Assembly: GCF_003053845.1 (NCBI RefSeq)
Contig: NZ_QAYG01000001.1
Span: forward strand, 626,078 to 690,077
Origin: Breoghania corrubedonensis
GTDB taxonomy: Bacteria > Pseudomonadota > Alphaproteobacteria > Rhizobiales > Stappiaceae
Reading direction: 5' to 3'
Length of the DNA: 64,000 nucleotides
In this document: positions 1 to 9,511 of the stretch, piece by piece
Layout: each line of letters begins with the position of its first letter
Numbering within the stretch: the stretch's first letter is position 1
Program-made: the position numbers and the translations under genes
Notes under the pieces: generated by a model
Databases searched by the model: none
Told to the model about the DNA's origin: nothing
The model's input: only the letters and a program-made list of their open reading frames with translations

Positions 1-348
1 TTCGTAAAACTGCACGAGAAGGAACTTGCGCCCTTTCACCTGATCGCCACCGGCACCACCGGCGCGCGCCTGAAGGCAGCCTGCCCGGATCTCGACATCA
101 CGCCGGTCAAGAGCGGGCCGCTCGGCGGCGACCAGCAGATCGGCGCCATGATCGCCGACGGCCGGCTGTCGGCTTTGATCTTCTTCGCCGATCCGCTCAC
201 CCCCATGCCGCATGATGTCGATGTCAAGGCATTGACGCGGCTTGCCATCGTCTATGACATACCGATGGCACTGAACCAGGCGACGGCCGAAGCCGTTATA
301 AGTACGATTGCAGACACCGCTTACATGGAAAGCACGCCATCGCAATGA
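1..348 (+). CDS. mgsA: Methylglyoxal synthase, 3' part (5' end outside window)
   Basis: The frame is open from base 1, so only the C-terminal 115 residues are present; the family is about 125-150 residues long. MgsA converts dihydroxyacetone phosphate to methylglyoxal and phosphate, a cytoplasmic bypass of lower glycolysis that relieves sugar-phosphate stress. Family hallmarks seen are ATGTTGARL, the phosphate/substrate loop [11 protein letters not shown], and [15 protein letters not shown], followed by the C-terminal strand [15 protein letters not shown]. The stop codon overlaps the glk start (ATGA at 345-348), so the two are probably co-transcribed and translationally coupled. That pairing makes sense for sugar-phosphate homeostasis. 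Confidence 0.93.
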   Translation, partial: FVKLHEKELAPFHLIATGTTGARLKAACPDLDITPVKSGPLGGDQQIGAMIADGRLSALIFFADPLTPMPHDVDVKALTRLAIVYDIPMALNQATAEAVISTIADTAYMESTPSQ

Positions 349-1382
349 TCTCCACTTCGCGCGACGTCCCTTCCTTCTCCTTTCCCGTTCTGGTCGCCGA
401 TGTCGGCGGCACCAATGCCCGCTTCGCCATGGTCAGCGACGCGCATGCCAATCTGTCGAAGGTTGTCACCGCCCACACGCACGACCATCCCGAAGGCATG
501 GCCAAGGTGATCGCCGACAGGGTACTCGCCCAGACCTCCCTCATTCCACGCACCGCCGTCATTGCGATGGCAGGGCCGATCCAGGGCGAGCGCACGAAGC
601 TCACCAACGCGCCATGGACCGTCGATCCGAACGAGCTTATTCGCGAACTGGGGCTCGACACGGTGGTTCTGCTCAATGATTTCGAAGCCCAGGCGCTATC
701 GTTGCTGACGCTGGAGGGCGGTGATCTCACGCAGATCTCCAGAGGAGATCCGCTGCCTTACGCGCCGAAGGTCGTCGTCGGGCCCGGCACGGGGCTTGGC
801 GCGGGCGCGCTGATCCATGCGGCCGACCGCTGGGTGCCGATCCCCGGCGAGGGCGGACATGTGGAACTGGGGCCGGTGAGCGAAGAGGAATACCGCATCT
901 GGCCGCATATCGAGCGCCTCGGCGGGCGTATCGGAGCGGAACAGGTCATCAGCGGCGACGGGCTTGTACGCTTGTCCAGGGCGGTCGCCCGCGCCGATGG
1001 CAAGGAGCCGCGGTTTTCGGTGGCGGCGGAGGTTGTCGCGGCGGCGCGCGAGGACGACGCAGACGCGAAAAGGACGCTAGAACTCTTTACCGCCGCGCTT
1101 GGCCGGGTTGCCGGTGACATGGCGCTGATGATGCTGGCACGCGGCGGCGTCTATCTGGCGGGCGGGATTCCTCCTCATATCGAGAGTTTCCTTGCCGATG
1201 GGCCTTTCCGGGACGCGTTCGAGGCGAAGGCTCCGCATGAGGCGATCATGAAGACGATCCCGGCCTTCATCATCAAACACCCGCAGCCGGCCCTTGAGGG
1301 GCTCGCCGGATTTGCCCGCACGCCCTCGCGCTTCGCAATCGACTTGATCGGGCGGATGTGGCGCGCCACACCTGCCTCCTGA
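345..1382 (+). CDS. glk: Glucokinase (ROK-independent bacterial Glk family)
   Basis: Encodes 345 residues, close to the usual 320-345 for the family. It phosphorylates glucose to glucose-6-phosphate with ATP in the cytoplasm. The N-terminal phosphate-binding loop [11 protein letters not shown] is at about residues 18-28. [16 protein letters not shown] and the catalytic-region NDFEAQAL follow, then the adenosine-binding loop [12 protein letters not shown] near residue 140 and GEGGHVEL. The ATG overlaps the mgsA stop codon, and a few in-frame residues precede the conserved core. hrpB starts 16 bases downstream. A contact with ROK kinases is excluded by the absence of the ROK cysteine-rich zinc motif. 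Confidence 0.95.
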   Translation: MISTSRDVPSFSFPVLVADVGGTNARFAMVSDAHANLSKVVTAHTHDHPEGMAKVIADRVLAQTSLIPRTAVIAMAGPIQGERTKLTNAPWTVDPNELIRELGLDTVVLLNDFEAQALSLLTLEGGDLTQISRGDPLPYAPKVVVGPGTGLGAGALIHAADRWVPIPGEGGHVELGPVSEEEYRIWPHIERLGGRIGAEQVISGDGLVRLSRAVARADGKEPRFSVAAEVVAAAREDDADAKRTLELFTAALGRVAGDMALMMLARGGVYLAGGIPPHIESFLADGPFRDAFEAKAPHEAIMKTIPAFIIKHPQPALEGLAGFARTPSRFAIDLIGRMWRATPAS

Positions 1383-1398
1383 TCCGGCCCGCCAGCGC

Positions 1399-3867
1399 AT
1401 GGACGCGTCCCTACCGGTCGAAGAAGTCCTGCCGGACCTTCTGAACGCGCTTGAAAGCGGCACGAACGCGGTTCTCGTCGCGAGCCCTGGCGCGGGCAAG
1501 ACGACGCGCGTTCCGCTGGCGCTGCTTGACGCGACGTGGCGCGGCGACGGCCGCATTCTCGTTTTGGAGCCGCGCCGACTGGCGGCGCGCGCCGCCGCCC
1601 GCCGCATGGCCGCAACGCTTGGCGAGAAGGCCGGCGAGACCATCGGTTACCGGATGCGGATGGAGACGAAGGTTTCCGCACGAACCCGCATCGAGGTCAT
1701 CACCGAGGGCGTCTTTTCGCGGATGATCCTCAACGAGCCCGACCTTCCCGGCGTCGCGGCCGTCCTTTTCGACGAATTCCACGAACGTAGCCTCGACGGC
1801 GACCTCGGTCTGGCGCTGGCGCTCGACGTGCAGGGTGCCTTGCGCGAGGACCTGCGCATCCTCGTCATGTCGGCAACGCTCGATGCGGCAAAGGTGGCGG
1901 CACTTCTCGGACATGCGCCTGTCGTGGAGAGCAAGGGCCGGGTGTTTCCCGTGGAGACGCGCTATCTCGGCCGGGATACGTCCAGGCGCATGGAGCAGGA
2001 AACCGTTCAGGCGGTGCGCAAGGCGCTTGCCGAGGAGACGGGCTCGATCCTTGTTTTCCTGCCCGGACAGGGAGAGATCCGCCGGGTTGCGGAGATGATT
2101 GGCGAGCGACTGCCCGCGAACGTAACGGTCGCCCCGCTCTACGGCGCCCTGACCGGTCGCGAGCAGGACACGGCGATCCAGCCAGCCCGCGACGGCATGC
2201 GCAAGGTCGTGCTGGCGACCTCCATAGCACAGACATCGCTGACCATTGAGGGCGTGCGGATCGTCATCGATACCGGTCTTGCCCGCGTGCCGCGTTACGA
2301 ACCTTCAACCGGGCTTACCCGGCTCGAAACGGTGAAGGTCTCGCGCGCGTCCGCCGACCAGCGGCGCGGGCGGGCGGGACGCACGGAACCCGGCATCTGC
2401 TTTCGGCTGTGGGACGGGGCGCAGACGACGGCGCTTGCCGAACATGATCGGCCGGAAATTCTGGAAGCCGATCTTGCCCAGCTCGTCCTCGATCTGGCGC
2501 AATGGGGAGCGCGGGAACCGGATGCGCTCGCCTTCCTCGATCCACCGCCCGCGGGCGCCTGGGTCGAGGCCAAACAACTCCTCACCGACCTCGACGCCCT
2601 CGATGGGGAAGGTCGGGTGACGCACGAAGGCGAAATGCTGGCGCGCCTGCCTCTCCATCCCCGCCTCGCGCACATGGTCCATCGCGCGGCGAGCGAGGGG
2701 CGCGGAAGGCTTGCCACGGAAATTGCGGTGATCGTGTCGGAACGCGGCCTCGGCGGGACATCGTGCGATCTGCGCGAACGGTTGCGCCGGCTGCGTCGTG
2801 AAGGCGGCGCAAAGGCCAAGGAGGCCAGGGCACTGGCCACGCAATGGCTGAAGCGCATCGATGCGCGCCCCGGAGATGCAAACCAAGGTGATGGCGAGAT
2901 CGAGGACGCCGGCCGTGTGCTTGCCCGCGCCTTCCCCGACCGGCTGGCGCAGGCGCGCGGTGCTCCGGGCAGTTTCCGGCTGGCCAACGGGCGCGGCGCG
3001 CAGCTTGAAGCTGCGGATGCGCTGGCGCGCGAGCCATATCTGGCCGTGGCCGAGGTGCAGGGCAGCGCGCAGCGCGCGCGGATCCTTCTGGCCGCGCCGA
3101 TTTCACGCGGCGACATTGAGGAGGATTTCGGCTCCCATATCGTCACGGAGGATGAGGTGCGATTGCAGTCCGGCAGCGACGCGGTCAGCGCACGCCGTGT
3201 CCGGCGTCTGGGCAAGCTCGTCCTGAACGAAAGCCGGATCGAGGATCCCGATCCTGATCTGATTACCGGCGCCTTGCTGGAAGTCTTGCGCGGGCGCGGG
3301 GTGGAGCGGCTCGCGTGGTCAAAGGAGCAGAAAAGGCTGCGCGCACGTGTCGGATATCTCCACACCAATCTCGGCGATCCGTGGCCGGACCTGAGTGATA
3401 CGGCATTGCAGGCGTCGCTCGATACGTGGCTCGCTCCCTACATGGCAGGCGCGCGGTCGTTGGCCGATATCGGTGCGGATCGCCTTGGACAGGCGCTCGG
3501 CGGATTGCTGCCCTGGGAGAAGATGGCGGAAATCGACAGGCTCGCGCCCAGCCATTTCGAGGCGCCGACGGGGTCGCGCGTGCCGATCGACTATGGTGCG
3601 GATCCGGGCCCGCGAATTTCCATCCGCGTGCAGGAACTCTTCGGGCTGGACCGGCACCCCTCCGTTGCGGGAGGACGTATTCCGCTGGTGGTGGAACTGC
3701 TCTCGCCAGCGCACCGCCCGATCCAGCTCACACGGGATCTGCCCGGTTTCTGGGCCGGGTCGTGGGCGGACGTGAAGGCGGACATGAAGGGGCGCTATCC
3801 CAAGCACCCGTGGCCGGACGATCCGGCGGCAGCGCAAGCCACCAGACGTGCGAAGCCGCGCACCTGA
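1399..3867 (+). CDS. hrpB: ATP-dependent helicase HrpB
   Basis: An 822-residue DEAH/RHA-type superfamily 2 helicase. Walker A is SPGAGKTTRVPLALL at about residue 29. Motif II is DEFHERSL, the HrpB variant of DEAH, near residue 125, and motif III is SATLD. Motif VI is QRRGRAGRTEPGICFRLW near residue 320. The C-terminal part carries the HrpB-specific domain with WPD and ELFGLDRHPSV motifs. The length agrees with the family's roughly 820 residues. HrpB homologues are often dispensable and their RNA substrate is not well defined. It sits 16 bases after glk and may be read from the same transcript. Confidence 0.94.
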   Translation: MDASLPVEEVLPDLLNALESGTNAVLVASPGAGKTTRVPLALLDATWRGDGRILVLEPRRLAARAAARRMAATLGEKAGETIGYRMRMETKVSARTRIEVITEGVFSRMILNEPDLPGVAAVLFDEFHERSLDGDLGLALALDVQGALREDLRILVMSATLDAAKVAALLGHAPVVESKGRVFPVETRYLGRDTSRRMEQETVQAVRKALAEETGSILVFLPGQGEIRRVAEMIGERLPANVTVAPLYGALTGREQDTAIQPARDGMRKVVLATSIAQTSLTIEGVRIVIDTGLARVPRYEPSTGLTRLETVKVSRASADQRRGRAGRTEPGICFRLWDGAQTTALAEHDRPEILEADLAQLVLDLAQWGAREPDALAFLDPPPAGAWVEAKQLLTDLDALDGEGRVTHEGEMLARLPLHPRLAHMVHRAASEGRGRLATEIAVIVSERGLGGTSCDLRERLRRLRREGGAKAKEARALATQWLKRIDARPGDANQGDGEIEDAGRVLARAFPDRLAQARGAPGSFRLANGRGAQLEAADALAREPYLAVAEVQGSAQRARILLAAPISRGDIEEDFGSHIVTEDEVRLQSGSDAVSARRVRRLGKLVLNESRIEDPDPDLITGALLEVLRGRGVERLAWSKEQKRLRARVGYLHTNLGDPWPDLSDTALQASLDTWLAPYMAGARSLADIGADRLGQALGGLLPWEKMAEIDRLAPSHFEAPTGSRVPIDYGADPGPRISIRVQELFGLDRHPSVAGGRIPLVVELLSPAHRPIQLTRDLPGFWAGSWADVKADMKGRYPKHPWPDDPAAAQATRRAKPRT

Positions 3868-3889
3868 GAAAATTGGAGGAAGACGACCC

Positions 3890-4387
3890 ATGCACTCGAA
3901 ATGGCCGAAACGTCTGATCCTGGCGGCGGTCGTCCTGTCCGGTCTGGGTGTCGTCGCTCTTGTCGGCATGGACATGGTGCTCTCCGCACCACCGATAGAG
4001 CGGACCGACCTCGAAACCCTGCTGCCTGACACGCCGACACGCGTCGCCGATATTGTCGGGCAGACTCTCGACACCGTCTGCGTGCTGGCGCCGCATGAAA
4101 AGCGCGTGCCGGACGACGCGCGCGATGCGGCGGCGATAAACGACTTCCTGAAGACGCGCACCTATGGCGGCGACGAGACCCACTGGGCAATCGTCACCAA
4201 GGGTGCGAAAGGCTTCGCGCTCGCCCGCTTCGAACGTAGCGCGCCTCTCGATATCGCATGGGGTGACGATGCTGCCGAAATCGCGCCGGACGGTTTCCGA
4301 CCCCAGCCTTGCGCACCGGGAGCAACGGCGGCGCTGATCAAGTTCGGCGGCAGTCAGGCGCGGATTATCTTCGGAGCAATCGAGTAG
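3890..4387 (+). CDS. Membrane-anchored hypothetical protein, 165 residues
   Basis: I do not recognise the family. The start chosen is the ATG preceded by GGAGGA eight to nine bases upstream; an upstream in-frame ATG at 3848 overlaps hrpB and has no such site. Residues 8-30 form a single hydrophobic segment (LILAAVVLSGLGVVALVG) after a basic KWPKR, so the protein is probably an inner-membrane-anchored periplasmic protein or has an uncleaved signal. The rest is soluble and contains two cysteines (near 'TVCVLAP' and 'QPCAPG') that could form a disulphide. It is followed by a strong hairpin. Confidence 0.75.
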   Translation: MHSKWPKRLILAAVVLSGLGVVALVGMDMVLSAPPIERTDLETLLPDTPTRVADIVGQTLDTVCVLAPHEKRVPDDARDAAAINDFLKTRTYGGDETHWAIVTKGAKGFALARFERSAPLDIAWGDDAAEIAPDGFRPQPCAPGATAALIKFGGSQARIIFGAIE

Positions 4388-4415
4388 TCGGTGTCGCGAC
4401 ACCGCAACGAACAGC

Positions 4416-4444
4416 GGCCCGTCTCCGGCATACGGAGACGGGCC
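4416..4444. terminator. Hairpin between convergent genes
   Basis: A perfect 12-bp stem, GGCCCGTCTCCG / CGGAGACGGGCC, with a 5-base loop lies between the stop codons of the small anchored protein (plus) and putA (minus). No clean T-run follows on either side, so a bidirectional intrinsic terminator or transcript-end stabiliser is likely but not certain. Confidence 0.55.
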
Positions 4445-4464
4445 CCGCTCGACGTTTCTGATAT

Positions 4465-7400
4465 CTACTCTTCCGCCTGCGCCAGAAGGCTGGCGTTGCC
4501 GCCGGCGGCCGCGGTGTTGATCGAGATCACCTGTTCCAGCGCGAAACGCGGCAGGTAGTTCGGCCCGCCCGCCTTGGGACCCGTGCCGGAAAGACCGGAA
4601 CCCCCGAAGGGCTGGGTGCCGACGACCGCGCCGATGGTGTTACGGTTCACGTAGACATTGCCGACGGACAGCCGGTCGACCACCTGCTTCACCGTCGTGT
4701 CGATGCGGCTGTGAACGCCAAGCGTCAGGCCGTATCCGGTGGCCGCGATCTTCTCGATCACCTCGCCAAGCTTTTCCGCCTTGTACCGCACCACATGGAG
4801 AACAGGGCCAAAGACCTCGCGCTCAAGCGCTTCCGGCTTGTCCAGTTCGATGATGTGCGGCGGTATCCAGCTTCCCCCCGCCAACGACCCGGAAGGCGCC
4901 TCGCCGGAATAGCGGATGGTCTGTTCGGACCGCATGCGGTCGATATGGGTCTGGATATTGTCCCGGGCGGCCTTATCGATGACCGGCCCGACATCGGTGG
5001 ATACAAGGCGCGGATCGTCCAGCCGCAACTCCGCCGCAGCACCGGCGATCATTTCCAGCATACGGTCGGCGACGCCATCCTGCAGAAAGAGCAGCCGCAG
5101 GGCCGAACAGCGCTGTCCGGCGGAGCGGAAGGCCGACATGACCACGTCGTCAGTGACCTGTTCCGGCAGCGCCGTGGCATCGACGACCATGGCATTAATG
5201 CCACCCGTTTCCGCGATCAACGGCACGATCGGCCCATCCTTGGCGGCAAGCGCGCGGTTGATCATCTGCGCCGTGCGGGTAGAGCCGGTAAAGGCGACAC
5301 CGGCGATGCGGGGATCTTCGACCAGCGCGGCACCGATCGCCGGTCCGCCGGGGACCAGTTGCAGCGCATCTTGCGGAACGCCGGCCTGATGCAGAAGACG
5401 TACCGCCTCGAAGGCGACGAGCGGCGTCTGCGGTGCTGGCTTGGCGATCACGGCATTGCCGGAAACGAGGGCGGCCGTCACCTGCCCGAGAAAGATCGCA
5501 AGCGGGAAGTTCCACGGCGAGATGCACAGGAAAACGCCGCGGCCACGGAACCGGTAGCGGTTTTCTTCGCCGGTGGGGCCAGGCATGAGCGTGCCGGCCC
5601 CGAAGAGATTGCGCGCCTCGACCGCGTAATAGCGGCAGAAATCGACCGCCTCGCGGATTTCCGCGATGCCGTCCGCCTGGGTCTTGCCGGCCTCGACCGC
5701 GAGCAATGCCATCAGGCGGTCGCGGTTTTCCTCCAGAAGATCGGCCATGCGCTCAAGCGCCGCCGCGCGGCCTTCCACTGGCATGCGCGACCATGTCTTG
5801 AAACCTTCGCCAGCCGCTCCGATCGCAGAAATCGCTTCTTCAGGCGTCGCCTCGGCAACGCTGCCTGCGACCGTGCGTCCATCCATCGGCGAGAGCACCT
5901 GGCGCGGCTCGCCCGTACCGGCCTTGCCGTCGATCAGTGCGGTCGCTTGAACCATCGGGAAGGACTGTTCGGCAATACCGGCGGAAAGCGCCTCGCGCTC
6001 CCTGGCATGGCCGAATTCGACACCGGCGGCATCCTTCCGATTGCCGTAGAGCGCATGCGGCAGAACGATATGGCGATTGCGGGCGCTCCCCGTCTCGAGG
6101 AAGGCCGCCGGCCGCTTGAGCAGGTTTTCCATCGGTGTGGAGGGATTTCCGACGGCCGCAACGAATGACGAGTTGGCGCCGTTTTCCAAAAGCCGTCGGA
6201 CGAGATAGGCCAGCAAATCGCGATGGCCGCCAACGGGCGCGTAGATGCGGCACGGGTGGCCGTCTTCCTCCACCACGGTCTTGAAGAGCGATTCACCCAT
6301 ACCGTGCAGGCGCTGGAATTCGAACCGATCCGCCGGCGTGGCGAGTTCCAAAATTTGGGCGACGGTCAAACCGTTGTGGGAGGCGAACTGGGAGTAGATG
6401 CGGTCGCGGCCGGCCAGCATTCGCTGGGCGCAGGCCATGTAGGAGAGATCGCTGGCGGCCTTGCGCGTGAAGACCGGATAATCCTCCAGCCCGCGTTCCT
6501 GCGCACGCTTGATTTCCGTATCCCAATAGGCGCCCTTGACGAGGCGCACCATCAGGCGACGGTCATAGGCGCTCGCCAGATCGTGGACGTAGCCGACCAC
6601 CGCCAGCGCCCGCTTCTGGTACGCCTGAATGGCGAGGCCGAAGCCCTCCCAGTCGGCAAGCGACGGATCGGCGATCGTGGCGGCAAAGACATCAAGCGAA
6701 AGCTCCAGCCGATCGGCCTCTTCCGCATCGACCGTGAGGTTGAGATCGTGCGCCTTGGCGCTACGGGCCAATTCGATCAGCTTGGGCGTCAGCGCGGCCA
6801 GAACGGCCTCGCGGTTCGTCGCCTCGTAACGCGGATGAAGCGCCGACAGCTTGACGGAAATGCCGGGACGGTCGGGAAGAGGCCTGTCCCCTGCCCGCTT
6901 CGCGATCGCAGCAATGGCGTTGGCGTAACTCTGGAAGTAGCGTTCCGCATCGGCCGAGGTGCGTGCCCCCTCGCCCAGCATGTCGTAGGAATAACGATAG
7001 CCCTTGGCCTCCATCGAGCGGGCCCGGTCGAGGGCGTTTTCAATGGTTTCGCCCAGCACGAACTGATGCCCGAGCAACCGCATGGCCTGGCGTGTCGCCG
7101 TGCGCATCGCCGGCATGCCGAGCCGCTTGGTGAGCTGCTTCAAAATCGTCTCCGGCGTCTCGCCCGGATGAAGCAGCCGCGTGGAGATATCGAGAGCCCA
7201 GGATGAGGCGGACACGAGCCAGGTATCGGACTTGGGGCGTTGGCTGCCGAGGCGGGCGGCGAGCTTGTCCTCGATCAGCTTGTCCGCGGTCGCGGCATCG
7301 GGCACCCGCAAGAGTGCCTCGGCCAGCACCATCAGCGCCAGCCCCTCCTTGGTCGACAGGCCGTAGTCGCGCAGGAAATCCTCTACACCGCCAAGACCGG

Positions 7401-7614
7401 AGCGGGTGGAACGGATGGCGTCGATGTAGCGCTCCGCGGTTGCGCTGATCCGTTGCTCGGCCATGGGATCAAGCCGCGTCAACTCCTTCAGCCGTTGGAC
7501 GAGCATCTCGTCATCCGGAGCATAGTCGGCGCGGAACGGGGCGGGGGCGGAATGTGACATATCGGCGCGCGCGGCCGGCTGAGACGAAAGAGTGTTCACG
7601 TTAGGGATCTCCAA
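4465..7614 (-). CDS. putA: Bifunctional proline dehydrogenase / L-glutamate gamma-semialdehyde dehydrogenase
   Basis: A 1049-residue PutA. The N-terminal half carries the FAD proline dehydrogenase barrel (RLVKGAYWDTEIKRA, and MLGEGARTSADAERY). The C-terminal half is an aldehyde dehydrogenase with the NAD-binding region PWNFPLAIFLGQV, AETGGINAM and the catalytic cysteine in SAGQRCSALRLL. It oxidises proline to glutamate in two channelled steps at the inner membrane. It lacks the N-terminal ribbon-helix-helix of the roughly 1300-residue enterobacterial PutA and matches the short form without DNA-binding activity. Regulation therefore probably falls to the divergent Lrp-type gene. The start chosen gives a short flexible N-terminus; MSHSAPAPF 18 residues later is an alternative. 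Confidence 0.96.
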   Translation of the reverse strand: MEIPNVNTLSSQPAARADMSHSAPAPFRADYAPDDEMLVQRLKELTRLDPMAEQRISATAERYIDAIRSTRSGLGGVEDFLRDYGLSTKEGLALMVLAEALLRVPDAATADKLIEDKLAARLGSQRPKSDTWLVSASSWALDISTRLLHPGETPETILKQLTKRLGMPAMRTATRQAMRLLGHQFVLGETIENALDRARSMEAKGYRYSYDMLGEGARTSADAERYFQSYANAIAAIAKRAGDRPLPDRPGISVKLSALHPRYEATNREAVLAALTPKLIELARSAKAHDLNLTVDAEEADRLELSLDVFAATIADPSLADWEGFGLAIQAYQKRALAVVGYVHDLASAYDRRLMVRLVKGAYWDTEIKRAQERGLEDYPVFTRKAASDLSYMACAQRMLAGRDRIYSQFASHNGLTVAQILELATPADRFEFQRLHGMGESLFKTVVEEDGHPCRIYAPVGGHRDLLAYLVRRLLENGANSSFVAAVGNPSTPMENLLKRPAAFLETGSARNRHIVLPHALYGNRKDAAGVEFGHAREREALSAGIAEQSFPMVQATALIDGKAGTGEPRQVLSPMDGRTVAGSVAEATPEEAISAIGAAGEGFKTWSRMPVEGRAAALERMADLLEENRDRLMALLAVEAGKTQADGIAEIREAVDFCRYYAVEARNLFGAGTLMPGPTGEENRYRFRGRGVFLCISPWNFPLAIFLGQVTAALVSGNAVIAKPAPQTPLVAFEAVRLLHQAGVPQDALQLVPGGPAIGAALVEDPRIAGVAFTGSTRTAQMINRALAAKDGPIVPLIAETGGINAMVVDATALPEQVTDDVVMSAFRSAGQRCSALRLLFLQDGVADRMLEMIAGAAAELRLDDPRLVSTDVGPVIDKAARDNIQTHIDRMRSEQTIRYSGEAPSGSLAGGSWIPPHIIELDKPEALEREVFGPVLHVVRYKAEKLGEVIEKIAATGYGLTLGVHSRIDTTVKQVVDRLSVGNVYVNRNTIGAVVGTQPFGGSGLSGTGPKAGGPNYLPRFALEQVISINTAAAGGNASLLAQAEE

Positions 7615-7694
7615 ACTGCTCTTCCGCTACATTAGCCGGAAGCCATTAGTGATATCCTCCAAATGTGACCATCGAATCCGGAGATTTTCTGGAA

Positions 7695-8177
7695 ATGGAC
7701 GAATTAATCGCGGTTTTCGCGGATCTCGACAAACAGGACCGAAAGATCCTTGCTCAACTCCAGGCAGATGGCCGCATCACAACGACGCAGCTTGCCGAGC
7801 GTATCGGGCTTTCTCCTACGGCAACTTCGGAACGTGTGAAGCGGCTCACGCGGGAGGGCTACATTCTCGGGTTCACCGCCCGTCTGGATGCCACACGGAT
7901 CGGCCTCGGCCTGCTCGTCTTTGTGGAAGTGAAGCTCGACCGAACCACCCCGGACGTGTTCGCCGCCTTTGCCGAAGCCGTCAACAAGGTGCCCGAAGTG
8001 CTGGAATGCCATATGGTGGCTGGCGGCTTCGACTATCTGGTCAAGAGCCGTGTCGCAGACATGGCAGCTTATCGTGCATTCCTTTCGGACGTGGTGCTGA
8101 ACCTGCCGGGCGTACGCGAGACCCACACCTATACGGTGATGGAAGAGGTGAAGGACACGTCGGTGCTGCCGATCTGA
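7695..8177 (+). CDS. putR: Lrp/AsnC-family regulator, probable PutR
   Basis: 160 residues from the ATG at 7695; an in-frame GTG at 7665 would add ten residues but has no Shine-Dalgarno, whereas GGAG precedes the ATG. The N-terminal winged helix-turn-helix (LDKQDRKILAQLQADGRIT, then IGLSPTATSERVKRL) is followed by a RAM/AsnC ligand domain (VEVKLDRTTP, CHMVAGGFDYLVKSRV, GVRETHTYTVMEEVK). It is divergent from putA across about 80 bases. In several alphaproteobacteria an Lrp-type protein so placed activates putA in response to proline; that role here is inferred from position. Confidence 0.88.
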   Translation: MDELIAVFADLDKQDRKILAQLQADGRITTTQLAERIGLSPTATSERVKRLTREGYILGFTARLDATRIGLGLLVFVEVKLDRTTPDVFAAFAEAVNKVPEVLECHMVAGGFDYLVKSRVADMAAYRAFLSDVVLNLPGVRETHTYTVMEEVKDTSVLPI

Positions 8178-8296
8178 TAGAAGGCGCAATTTGTCTCATC
8201 ACCAAGCTGTGTGTTGACCTCGACCTTTCGACAAACGCAAGCAATCGATGTCGGTTGCCACACAAGCGGCCGTGTCGGACAGGAGGATCCACGCTC

Positions 8297-9511
8297 ATGC
8301 TTCGTGCCATTTCCGCCACTTTTCTCACCTTGCTGTTGAGCGTTTGCGCAAGCCGTGCGCAAGAACCGGACCCCGGCGACTGGACGGCGCTGCTGGCGCA
8401 GGCAAAGGGTGAAACCGTCTATTTCCACGCCTGGGGCGGAGAGCCGCGCATCAATGCTTATATCGGCTGGGTGGGCGATGAGGTCGCGAAACGCTATGGC
8501 ATCACCTTGAAGCAGGTCAAGGTGGACGACACGGCGAACGTGGTGAGCCGCGTCCTGGCGGAAAAGGCAGCCGGTCAAACCACGAAGGGCTCGGTTGATC
8601 TTGTCTGGATCAACGGCGAGAACTTCGCCGCGATGAAGGCCCGGGGTCTGCTCTTGAAAGACGGCTGGGCCGACAAGCTGCCGAACTGGAAATACGTGGA
8701 TGTCGCAGGGAAACCCACTGTTACCAAGGATTTCACCGTTCCCACTGACGGTCTCGAAGCCCCTTGGGGGATGGCGCAGCTCGTCTTCATGTATGATACG
8801 GCGCGGACCAGCAAGCCGCCGAGATCCATGGCGGCGCTGCTCGACTGGGCAAGGGATCACCCGGGGCGCTTCACTTATCCGCAGCCACCCGATTTTCACG
8901 GCTCGACCTTCCTGAAGCAGGCTCTCTACGAACTCGCACCAGACCCGGCGCGGCTTTTATCCCCCGCAAGCGACGAGGATTTCGAGACGGTTACGGGACC
9001 TCTGTTCGCCTATCTCGACAAGCTCCACCCGCTCATGTGGCGTTCGGGCCGCGCCTTTCCACAAAACAGCAGCGCCATGCGCCAGCGTCTTGCCGACAAC
9101 GAAACGGATATCGCCTTCACCTTCAATCCGGCCGGCGCATCCAATGCGATCGCCAACGGGGAGCTGCCAGATACCGTGCGCACCTACGTTCTCGACGGCG
9201 GCACGATCGGCAACACCCATTTCGTCGCCATTCCTTTCAACGCAACCGCCCCGGCCGGCGCCATGGTCGTCGCCGATTTCCTGATGTCGCCCGAAGCCCA
9301 GGCGCGCAAGCAGGATCCGGACGTGTGGGGCGACCCGACGGTGCTCGACGTTGATAGGCTGCCGGCTGCCGACAAGGCACGCTTCGACGAGCTTGATCTC
9401 GGCATCGCGACACTCGATCCGCAAGATCTCGGCGAGACGCTGCCGGAGCCGCACCCGAGCTGGATACCGAAGCTGGAACAGGCCTGGGCGACGCGCTACG
9501 GCATCGAATGA
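8297..9511 (+). CDS. ynjB: ABC transporter substrate-binding protein, YnjB type
   Basis: 404 residues from an ATG preceded by AGGAGGATCC. The open frame extends further upstream, but that part overlaps putR and lacks coding character. An N-terminal signal peptide (MLRAISATFLTLLLSVCASRAQ) suggests periplasmic export. The body has the type 2 binding-protein look: YFHAWGGEPRINAYIGW, a GSVDLVWINGENFAAM region and TFNPAGASNAIANG. It overlaps the permease gene by four bases (ATGA). The YnjBCD family is predicted by homology only and its ligand is not established, so no substrate is assigned. The gene opens a three-gene operon. Confidence 0.88.
   Translation: MLRAISATFLTLLLSVCASRAQEPDPGDWTALLAQAKGETVYFHAWGGEPRINAYIGWVGDEVAKRYGITLKQVKVDDTANVVSRVLAEKAAGQTTKGSVDLVWINGENFAAMKARGLLLKDGWADKLPNWKYVDVAGKPTVTKDFTVPTDGLEAPWGMAQLVFMYDTARTSKPPRSMAALLDWARDHPGRFTYPQPPDFHGSTFLKQALYELAPDPARLLSPASDEDFETVTGPLFAYLDKLHPLMWRSGRAFPQNSSAMRQRLADNETDIAFTFNPAGASNAIANGELPDTVRTYVLDGGTIGNTHFVAIPFNATAPAGAMVVADFLMSPEAQARKQDPDVWGDPTVLDVDRLPAADKARFDELDLGIATLDPQDLGETLPEPHPSWIPKLEQAWATRYGIE

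Noticed and set aside
4711-6168. Long plus-strand open frame of 485 codons
   Set aside because: It runs antisense to putA, has no recognisable domain and shows the stop-poor pattern common opposite GC-rich genes.
7592-8296. N-terminal extension of the YnjB reading frame
   Set aside because: The frame is open, but it overlaps putR on the same strand and the signal peptide with its ribosome-binding site begins at 8297.
8178-8296. Thiamine-type riboswitch upstream of ynjB
   Set aside because: The sequence lacks the conserved THI-box elements; TTGACC and GCAA stretches are not enough.
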